This document shows positions 6,847 through 11,681 of a stretch of 11,681 nt of DNA, piece by piece (positions within the stretch are counted from its first letter, which is position 1; every line of letters starts with the position of its first letter). The notes under the pieces are model-generated. The model was given only the letters and a program-made list of their open reading frames with translations, was not told the origin of the DNA and searched no databases. The position numbers and the translations under genes are program-made. The DNA is taken from NCBI GenBank assembly GCA_028691575.1, contig JAQUYY010000033.1, forward strand, positions 1 through 11,681, given 5' to 3'. Source of the DNA: Candidatus Gastranaerophilales bacterium. GTDB lineage: Bacteria; Cyanobacteriota; Vampirovibrionia; Gastranaerophilales; JAQUYY01.

Positions 6847-7677
6847 ATGAAAAATATTTTGATTACAGGTGCAAATGGAATGCTGGGACAAGACTTGGTC
6901 TCTTGTCTCAAAGAAAAAAGCTATAACATTATAGAAACTGATATTCATAATATGGATATTACCGATGAAGCTTCTGTAATAACATTTTTATCCGAAACAT
7001 CTCCCGATGTTGTAATTCATACTGCTGCTTATACTACAGTTGATAAAGCTGAAGAAGATAAGGATAAAGCCTTTCTAATCAATGGAAAAGGCTCTGAAAA
7101 TTTAGCAAAAGCAACTGCAAAACTTGATATTCCTATTTTTGCAATCAGTACGGATTATGTTTTTGACGGAACAAAGACTATACCGTATTTACCAACGGAT
7201 AAAACCAGTCCTCAAACGGTTTACGGCGAATCTAAACTTGCAGGAGAAGTCGCTATTCAAAAATATAATCCAAAACACTACATAGCAAGAACCAGCTGGT
7301 TATACGGGCATAAAGGCAAAAATTTTGTTGAAACAATGATAGATTTGTCAAAAAAAATGCCTGAATTAAAAGTTGTAAACGACCAAAAAGGTTGTCCTAC
7401 TTGGACTGTAGATTTATCAAAAACAATTATCAATATTTTAGAAAAAGGCATGCCTTATGGAATTTATCACACTTGCGGAGCAGGACAAACCACTTGGTAT
7501 GACTTTACTTTAAAGATTTTTGAATTAATGAAAATAACAACACCTGTTAAAGCATGTTCTTCAGAAGAGTTTACATGTCCTGCAAAAAGACCTGCATATT
7601 CCGTGATGAATAATGGCGGTTTATTGAGAAATTGGGAAGAAGCATTAATTGATTATATAAACTTAAGGAGTAACTGA
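6847..7677 (+). CDS. rfbD: dTDP-4-dehydrorhamnose reductase
   Basis: RfbD (RmlD) performs the last step of dTDP-L-rhamnose synthesis, reducing dTDP-4-dehydro-L-rhamnose with NAD(P)H in the cytoplasm. The 276-residue length is normal. The N-terminus has the Rossmann motif G8-A-N-G11-M-L-G14. Further marks are 'AAYTTVDKAEEDKDKAFLIN' (60-79), 'STDYVFDG' (101-108), the short-chain dehydrogenase catalytic pair Y126-x-x-x-K130 (YGESK), 'RTSWLYG' (148-154) and 'RPAYSVM' (248-254) near the substrate pocket. The start must be at 6847, because the Rossmann strand begins at residue 3; there is no Shine-Dalgarno in front of it. It lies 21 nt after the PagP-like gene and overlaps rfbA by one base, so rfbD and rfbA are one transcript. 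Confidence 0.95.
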   Translation: MKNILITGANGMLGQDLVSCLKEKSYNIIETDIHNMDITDEASVITFLSETSPDVVIHTAAYTTVDKAEEDKDKAFLINGKGSENLAKATAKLDIPIFAISTDYVFDGTKTIPYLPTDKTSPQTVYGESKLAGEVAIQKYNPKHYIARTSWLYGHKGKNFVETMIDLSKKMPELKVVNDQKGCPTWTVDLSKTIINILEKGMPYGIYHTCGAGQTTWYDFTLKIFELMKITTPVKACSSEEFTCPAKRPAYSVMNNGGLLRNWEEALIDYINLRSN

Positions 7678-8537
7678 TGAAAGGTATAATTTTAGCCGGA
7701 GGCTCGGGAACACGCCTATATCCTGTCACAAAATCCGTATGCAAACAACTTTTACCGATTTATGATAAACCTTTAATTTATTATCCGCTATCTGTCCTCA
7801 TGCTAGCAGGAATAAAAGATATCTTAATTATTTCTACGCCAAACGACACTCCGATTTTTAAAAATTTACTTGGAAACGGTGAGGATTTAGGTTTAAACCT
7901 CAGCTACAAAGTTCAGCCGAAACCTGAAGGACTGGCTCAAGCATTTATTCTTGGCGAAGAATTTATTGCCGGCGATAATATTGCACTTATTCTTGGGGAC
8001 AATATATTTTACGGTCAAGGATTTTCACAAATGTTGAAAAATACGATTAAAAACAATACTGGAGCAACTGTATTCGGTTACAAGGTTAAAGATCCTCAAA
8101 GATTCGGAGTTGTCGAATTTGATGAAAATCAAAAAGTCATTTCAATCGAAGAAAAACCCAAAGAGCCAAAATCAAATTATGCAATAACGGGGCTGTATTT
8201 TTATGATAAAAATGTCGTTGAATACGCCAAAAATCTAAAACCTTCACCTCGTGGAGAGTTAGAAATAACAGATTTGAACAATATTTATTTAAAAAAAGGC
8301 TTGCTGCAAGCAGAATTTTTCGGAAGAGGTTTTGCATGGCTTGATACAGGAACTTTTGATTCTATGATGCAAGCATCACAATATATTGAAGCTATTGAAA
8401 AAAATCAGGGAATAAAAGTTGCCTGTATTGAAGAAATTGCGTATACAATGAATTTTATCGATGATAAAAAATTGAAAGAAATAATAAAAAAATACAATAA
8501 TTCTGATTATGGCAAGTATTTAAACACTTTGCTTTAA
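7677..8537 (+). CDS. rfbA: Glucose-1-phosphate thymidylyltransferase
   Basis: RfbA (RmlA) joins glucose-1-phosphate and dTTP to dTDP-glucose, the first step of the dTDP-L-rhamnose pathway. The 286 residues match the usual 285-295. The nucleotidyltransferase loop GGSGTRL (8-14) is followed by K23 in 'KQLLPIYDKP'. D108 in 'LGDN' and D223 in 'WLDTGT' are the expected magnesium-binding aspartates. 'EEKP' (158-161) and 'GELEITDLNN' (193-202) are also characteristic of RmlA. Its ATG shares one base with the rfbD stop (TGATG), and AAGGAG lies six bases upstream, so translation is coupled. The pathway also needs rfbB (4,6-dehydratase) and rfbC (epimerase), which are not in this window. The last four bases overlap the end of the convergent ankyrin-like gene. 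Confidence 0.97.
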   Translation: MKGIILAGGSGTRLYPVTKSVCKQLLPIYDKPLIYYPLSVLMLAGIKDILIISTPNDTPIFKNLLGNGEDLGLNLSYKVQPKPEGLAQAFILGEEFIAGDNIALILGDNIFYGQGFSQMLKNTIKNNTGATVFGYKVKDPQRFGVVEFDENQKVISIEEKPKEPKSNYAITGLYFYDKNVVEYAKNLKPSPRGELEITDLNNIYLKKGLLQAEFFGRGFAWLDTGTFDSMMQASQYIEAIEKNQGIKVACIEEIAYTMNFIDDKKLKEIIKKYNNSDYGKYLNTLL

Positions 8538-9163
8538 AAGAAACTGTTTTTTGATTTAACATCAGAAAATATTATTATTTTATCTTCGTTTAATTCATTG
8601 CGTATCCTTTTTATTAAAGGAACATTTGTAGTTTCTTTTGCTAAAAATAATGCTGATTTTCCTTCATTAGTAGCGTCCGTAAGCATTTTTGCCAATACCG
8701 GTTTATTGTTTGAAAAAGTATCAAATATTAATTCGGCAGTTTTGGTATTACACTCTTCAATTGCAATCATAAGCGGATTATAACCGTCTTTAGCCTGTGG
8801 AGCAAACAAATCTGTCAAAATTTCAGGTTTGTTTTTAAACTTTGATATAGTTAGTTCAATCATTTCATATTGGTCTGTCTCCGCCATTTGCATTATTATA
8901 TTTTCATTATTCTCATTTTTTATTATAAAAAACTTTTCAAGAACCTTATCATCTGTATTCTCCAAAAGTTCCTTAAATTTATCTATGTTGCTATTTTCAA
9001 TAAAACTAAGTGCTTCCTCAACATTCATATGATTTTTTTTTCTATTTTTTGAATGAAATGTATCTCCGGAAAAAGTTAAATTATCAATTTTTTGACTATT
9101 GATTTTTTTCAATTTTTTCTGCTTAGGTATAAAAAATGGCTTAATACTAATTTTATCAATCAT
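8534..9163 (-). CDS. Ankyrin-repeat-like protein
   Basis: The 209-residue product has no signal peptide or membrane helix. The N-terminal 45 residues are basic and low in structure, with 'LTFSGDTFHS' (29-38). From about residue 46 the sequence is helical, with degenerate ankyrin-like units: 'NVEEALSFIENSNIDKFKEL' (47-66), 'NENIIMQMAETDQYEMIELT' (86-105), 'DGYNPLMIAIEECNTKTAEL' (126-145) and 'EGKSALFLAKETTNVPLIKR' (167-186). The third has the clearest ankyrin pattern (G-x-x-P-L-x-x-A). Such repeats bind proteins; the partner here is unknown. It begins 5 nt after the rmuC stop and is probably translated from the same message; only a weak GGA-type site precedes the ATG. A second in-frame ATG at residue 46 would remove the unstructured N-terminus but has no better site. 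Confidence 0.8.
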   Translation of the reverse strand: MIDKISIKPFFIPKQKKLKKINSQKIDNLTFSGDTFHSKNRKKNHMNVEEALSFIENSNIDKFKELLENTDDKVLEKFFIIKNENNENIIMQMAETDQYEMIELTISKFKNKPEILTDLFAPQAKDGYNPLMIAIEECNTKTAELIFDTFSNNKPVLAKMLTDATNEGKSALFLAKETTNVPLIKRIRNELNEDKIIIFSDVKSKNSFF

Positions 9164-9168
9164 TTTTT

Positions 9169-10410
9169 TTATCCGATTTCTATAGGTATTTCTAAATTTT
9201 CTTCCAAATATTCTTGAGGAATTTGTTTTGTGGTTTTTGCACCCAATTTTTTCAAATTTTCGATTCGTCTTAAAATATTGCCTTTACCCGTATATAATTT
9301 ATTAAACGCATTTTCGAATCCATCTTTTGTTCTATCCATTTGAATAGAAATATTTCTCAAATCTTCTAAAAATCCAGCAAATTTATCGTATAAACTGCCA
9401 CTTTCTTTAACAATTTCAAGCACATTTCGATTTTGTTTTTCCTGATTCCAGAACATATAGATAGTTTTTAAGGCAGCAAGCAAAGTTGACGGACCTACTA
9501 AAATTATCTTTTTATTCCATGCAAAATCCATTAAATCGTTATTTTCTTTAAAAATTAATTGAAAAGTAGACTCTAAAGGCACAAACATCAAAACAAAATC
9601 CGGAGTATTAATCCCATCAAGATTTTGATAAGTTTTTTCACTAAGATTTTTTACATGGTTTTTTATAGAATTTTCAAAATCTTTTAAATGCGATTGTTTT
9701 TCATTTTCTTCAATTGAATTGTAAAAATTTTCATAAGAAACCAAGGAAACTTTTGAATCGATTATAACATGCCTATTTTCAGGCAAATGCACGACAACAT
9801 CAGGTTGCAAACGAAAATTGCCTTCTGTTGAAAACGACTCTTGCGTAGTATATTCGAAATCTTCTCTTAAACCTGAAAGCTCTAAAATTCTTTGTAAAAT
9901 AACTTCGCCCCAATTCCCTTGAGCCTTGTTATCCCCTTTTAAAGCTTTCGCCAAATTATTTGCATCCATAGATAATTGTTGATTATTTTGAGAAAGTTGT
10001 TTTATTTCATTTTTTAATGTAGCAATATCATTAATTTCTTCTTTTCTTGTAGCTTCAACTTTTTGCTGAAATTCCTGTATCTTTTCCTTAAAAGGCTTTA
10101 AAATATTTGAAATTTCTTCCTGACTTGTTTTATTGAATTCTGAAGAGTTTTCTTTTAAAACTTTATTAGCAATATTTTCAAATGTTATGGTTAATTTTTT
10201 TTGCAAATCTTCTTCTTTTTGTGCAAGTTCAAGATATGTTTCGTTTTTAGCTTCAAGCTGTGCTATTTTTGTATTTAAATCAATAACTTTTTTTTGCTCA
10301 ATATCTAATTCCTTTTTTAAAAATTCAGCATTTCCGTGTTGATTTTTAGCCAAAAACCAAGCAAAAATAAAACCTAAAACAATACCTGCCGTAAAAATTA
10401 CAATTTCCAT
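9169..10410 (-). CDS. rmuC: DNA recombination protein RmuC
   Basis: RmuC-family proteins limit recombination between inverted repeats in E. coli and contain a restriction-endonuclease-like fold; the biochemical activity is poorly known. The 413 residues begin with one membrane helix (about 3-20), then a long coiled coil (about 25-150), then the RmuC domain: 'GDNKAQGNWGEVILQRILEL' (159-178), 'FRLQPDVVVHLPENRHVIID' (199-218) with S219-K220, and 'VPLESTFQLIF' followed by 'KKIILVGPSTLLAALKTIYM' (300-319). P203-D204 and D218-S-K220 fit a PD-(D/E)xK nuclease core. AAAGG sits a few bases before the ATG. The gene is divergent from the prepilin-like gene across a 441-nt gap and probably co-transcribed with the ankyrin-like gene. 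Confidence 0.95.
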   Translation of the reverse strand: MEIVIFTAGIVLGFIFAWFLAKNQHGNAEFLKKELDIEQKKVIDLNTKIAQLEAKNETYLELAQKEEDLQKKLTITFENIANKVLKENSSEFNKTSQEEISNILKPFKEKIQEFQQKVEATRKEEINDIATLKNEIKQLSQNNQQLSMDANNLAKALKGDNKAQGNWGEVILQRILELSGLREDFEYTTQESFSTEGNFRLQPDVVVHLPENRHVIIDSKVSLVSYENFYNSIEENEKQSHLKDFENSIKNHVKNLSEKTYQNLDGINTPDFVLMFVPLESTFQLIFKENNDLMDFAWNKKIILVGPSTLLAALKTIYMFWNQEKQNRNVLEIVKESGSLYDKFAGFLEDLRNISIQMDRTKDGFENAFNKLYTGKGNILRRIENLKKLGAKTTKQIPQEYLEENLEIPIEIG

Positions 10411-10437
10411 AAAATGCCTTTCATGTTCTTCATTATT

Positions 10438-10443
10438 ATTATA
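10438..10443 (-). promoter_or_regulatory. Candidate -10 box for rmuC
   Basis: On the minus strand this reads TATAAT, about 28 bases before the rmuC ATG, a usual promoter position. No good -35 box is seen at the right distance, so support is modest. Confidence 0.3.
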
Positions 10444-10446
10444 TAA

Positions 10447-10486
10447 AAAAGTTTGCCTTTAAAGTTTAATTTGAAGACAAACTTTT
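10447..10486. repeat. Inverted repeat between the divergent genes
   Basis: AAAAGTTTG (10447-10455) is the exact reverse complement of CAAACTTTT (10478-10486), with a further CTT/AAG pairing inside the 22-nt loop after one mismatch. On the minus strand the stem leads into TTTTTT, so it could act as a weak terminator towards rmuC and block stray transcription between the two divergent genes. It could equally be a protein-binding site. Confidence 0.5.
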
Positions 10487-10570
10487 ACAATAATTATAAT
10501 AAATTTTTAGCTCTCTTGAGAGAATGCAAAAAAATTCTGAATCAATTTCTCTTTAAAATTCAAAATAGCA

Positions 10571-10599
10571 TTACAATTATAATACAAATAGTATTGTAA
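10571..10599. promoter_or_regulatory. Candidate operator over a possible -10 box of the prepilin-like gene
   Basis: TTACAAT (10571-10577) and ATTGTAA (10593-10599) form a perfect 7-base inverted repeat with a 15-base spacer, spaced like a dimeric regulator site. A TATAAT on the plus strand (10578-10583) lies inside it. If that is the -10 of the gene at 10852, the message has a leader of about 260 nt and the repeat would cover the promoter. No clear -35 was found. Confidence 0.35.
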
Positions 10600-10840
10600 C
10601 TCTTGCCACAAAAGAATATTAAGATTTTAAACCATGCAAAGCATGTGTTCATCATGTTTTGGGAGATTTAACTTGTGAAAACTCATGAGCCACATGGGAT
10701 ACGGCAATTTGAAATATTTTAACCCATAATCCTTGCTACACATGAAATGTAGCTTTACAAATCATTGGAATCATGGTATATCATGATTTATAGCTATTTT
10801 AATTATGAAAATGCAAATATATTTATGATTTAAGTATGAA
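10600..10840 (+). other. Non-coding leader region rich in CATG and small hairpins
   Basis: This is the main part of the 441-nt gene-free gap (10411-10851). I find no open frame of note and no tRNA or known riboswitch pattern. It holds eight CATG tetramers between 10633 and 10785, several within inverted repeats: CATGC-AAA-GCATG (10633-10645), the palindrome CTCATGAG (10682-10689), ATGGG (10694-10698) with CCCAT (10723-10727), GCTACA-N7-TGTAGC (10735-10753) and AATCATG-N6-CATGATT (10769-10788). As RNA it could form a series of small hairpins before the prepilin-like gene. Its function is unknown; a structured 5' leader, a small RNA or a protein-binding array are all possible. Confidence 0.45.
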
Positions 10841-10846
10841 AAGGAG
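10841..10846 (+). promoter_or_regulatory. Ribosome binding site of the prepilin-like gene
   Basis: AAGGAG lies five bases before the ATG at 10852. It selects that codon over the in-frame ATG at residue 5, which has no such site. Confidence 0.75.
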
Positions 10847-10851
10847 AAATT

Positions 10852-11499
10852 ATGTTAAACAAAATGAAACAATCAGAGAATAGATTTATCAAAAAATTAG
10901 GTTTCACATTAGCCGAAACATTAATAGTTATCGCAATAATCGGAGTAATTGCATCAATAGCTACTCCAATGCTATTTGGCACAACAAGCGATGCAGAGTT
11001 AAAAGCCAAATGGAAAAAAATTTATTCAGATCTAAGTCAAGCTCAATTAATGATTATGAATAATAACGATGGCACAATGAGTGGAGCTTGCACTAATCAT
11101 ATAACTTATAGAGATGCCTTTGCCTCATATTTAAATATTTTAAAATCCTGTCCCACTACTGATTTAGCAGGAAATTGTTGGCATTCAAAAGAAATTTCAG
11201 GAACTCATTCTGCCGTCTTAGGGGATGATGTAGGAACTATTCTTAATAATGGAGCTTTTTTAGCTTTTGATTGGGATTCTAATAACTGTGCCGCTACCTA
11301 TGGTCCCGGAAATGTTTGCGGGAAAATTGTAATTGATGTAAACGGCTTTAAAAAACCAAATAAAGCCGGCAAAGATATCTTTGGCGTATGGACACTAGCT
11401 GATCGTTTAGTCCCCGTTGGCGTACAAGGAGACTCATCTTCTTATACTTGCAGCGATAGTGGAGGAATTAGCTGTTCAGCTGAATATTTATATAAATAA
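10852..11499 (+). CDS. Type IV prepilin-like / pseudopilin protein, cysteine-rich
   Basis: The product (215 residues) has a short basic leader ending 'FIKKLG', cleaved by prepilin peptidase between G17 and F18, then the N-methylated helix 'FTLAETLIVIAIIGVIASIA' (18-37) with the conserved Glu at mature position 5 (E22). This identifies a type IV pilin or type II secretion pseudopilin. The globular part has seven cysteines (80, 100, 109, 146, 156, 200, 208), so disulfides are likely, and a segment 'VIDVNGFKKPNKAGKDIFGV' (160-179) that recalls the Asp/Asn/Gly-rich C-terminal loop of pseudopilins. Which filament it joins cannot be told: no assembly ATPase, platform protein or peptidase is in the window, so it is an isolated pilin gene. 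It is the only gene on its strand here, with a long upstream leader. Confidence 0.87.
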   Translation: MLNKMKQSENRFIKKLGFTLAETLIVIAIIGVIASIATPMLFGTTSDAELKAKWKKIYSDLSQAQLMIMNNNDGTMSGACTNHITYRDAFASYLNILKSCPTTDLAGNCWHSKEISGTHSAVLGDDVGTILNNGAFLAFDWDSNNCAATYGPGNVCGKIVIDVNGFKKPNKAGKDIFGVWTLADRLVPVGVQGDSSSYTCSDSGGISCSAEYLYK

Positions 11500-11570
11500 A
11501 TCTATACGCAAGTATCAGGTAATTTAACCCGCCAAAAAGCTGATTTGTAAACCTATATTACTCGGCAAAA

Positions 11571-11681
11571 TTAAGTTAATGAAAGAAGTTTTGGTTTTTT
11601 GCCGATGCAAATATACTCAAAACCTCGACTTTCCATTCTTTCAGAATCGTACTGATTTCTTCCGTCAAAAACGACAGGCTC
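11571..11681 (-). CDS. C-terminal end of a UDP-glucose 6-dehydrogenase-type protein, cut by window edge
   Basis: The minus strand is open from the window edge to the TAA at 11571-11573, giving 36 residues that begin 'EPVVFDGRNQYDSERMESRG' and continue 'FEYICIG', then a short tail. UDP-glucose/GDP-mannose dehydrogenases usually end with '(K/R)PV(I/V)-DGRN-YD---M---GF-Y--IGR', and the match is close. The enzyme oxidises UDP-glucose to UDP-glucuronate, a precursor for surface polysaccharide. Related UDP-sugar dehydrogenases share this end, so the substrate is not certain. It is convergent with the prepilin-like gene, 71 nt apart, and no clear terminator is seen between them. The rest of the gene lies beyond the window. 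Confidence 0.8.
   Translation of the reverse strand, partial: EPVVFDGRNQYDSERMESRGFEYICIGKKPKLLSLT

Noticed and set aside
8598..9052. Plus-strand open frames over the ankyrin-like gene
   Set aside because: They are shadows of the minus-strand gene, with hydrophobic, low-complexity products and no ribosome binding sites.
10460..10486. Sigma-28-type promoter (TAAAGTTT at 10460-10467)
   Set aside because: The required GCCGATAA-like box after an 11-base spacer is absent; the sequence there is the arm of an inverted repeat.
10633..10650. Part of a c-di-GMP riboswitch (GCAAAGC-like core)
   Set aside because: Only the short GCAAAGC string fits; the flanking conserved helices and the other arm of the motif are missing.
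10805..10828. Short leader peptide ORF before the prepilin-like gene
   Set aside because: It is seven codons long, with no ribosome binding site and no amino-acid bias that would suggest attenuation.
11500..11570. Terminator between the prepilin-like gene and the convergent dehydrogenase
   Set aside because: Only 3-4 bp stems can be drawn and there is no T-run at the right place on either strand.

Overview
The window looks like part of the chromosome of a low-GC (clearly AT-rich) diderm, flagellated bacterium. The diderm inference rests on genes for both the P-ring (FlgI, with its assembly protein FlgA) and the outer-membrane L-ring (FlgH). An ankyrin-like protein with a short N-terminal 'LTFSG' stretch and a cysteine-rich prepilin-like protein remind me of Vampirovibrionia/Melainabacteria (Gastranaerophilales-type relatives of Cyanobacteria). 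That placement is an inference and would need a marker-gene tree.

Bases 1 to about 6160 are one tightly packed plus-strand flagellar operon: flgA (5' end outside the window), flgH, flgI, single-domain flgJ, a FlgM-like small protein, flgN, flgK and flgL. Gaps are 1 to 23 nt and nearly every gene has a GGAG-like ribosome binding site. A, H, I and J build the rings and the distal rod. N chaperones K and L, which form the hook-filament junction. The FlgM-like protein sits where the anti-sigma-28 factor usually lies. The operon ends at a strong intrinsic terminator (6134-6164), immediately followed by a second hairpin.

Bases 6208 to 8537 hold a secreted or outer-membrane protein whose C-terminal half resembles the PagP-type lipid A acyltransferase barrel, then rfbD and rfbA, two of the four dTDP-L-rhamnose genes (rfbB and rfbC are not in the window). 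These point to envelope or glycan chemistry. rfbD has no Shine-Dalgarno and a TATAAT box six bases before its ATG, so it may be leaderless.

Bases 8534 to 10410 are a minus-strand pair: rmuC (membrane-anchored, coiled coil plus nuclease-like domain) followed 5 nt later by an ankyrin-like gene, whose stop codon overlaps the end of rfbA.

Bases 10411 to 10851 are a 441-nt non-coding gap between the divergent rmuC and a prepilin-like gene. It contains several inverted repeats, eight CATG tetramers within 153 bases and a candidate operator, and probably forms a structured leader. After the prepilin-like gene (10852-11499), the last 111 bases encode, on the minus strand, the C-terminus of a UDP-glucose 6-dehydrogenase-type protein that continues beyond the window.

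I see no tRNA, rRNA, CRISPR array, insertion sequence or phage gene. I did not find a clearly new multi-gene system. The items most worth following up are the PagP-like barrel gene, the CATG-rich leader and the FlgM-like protein.
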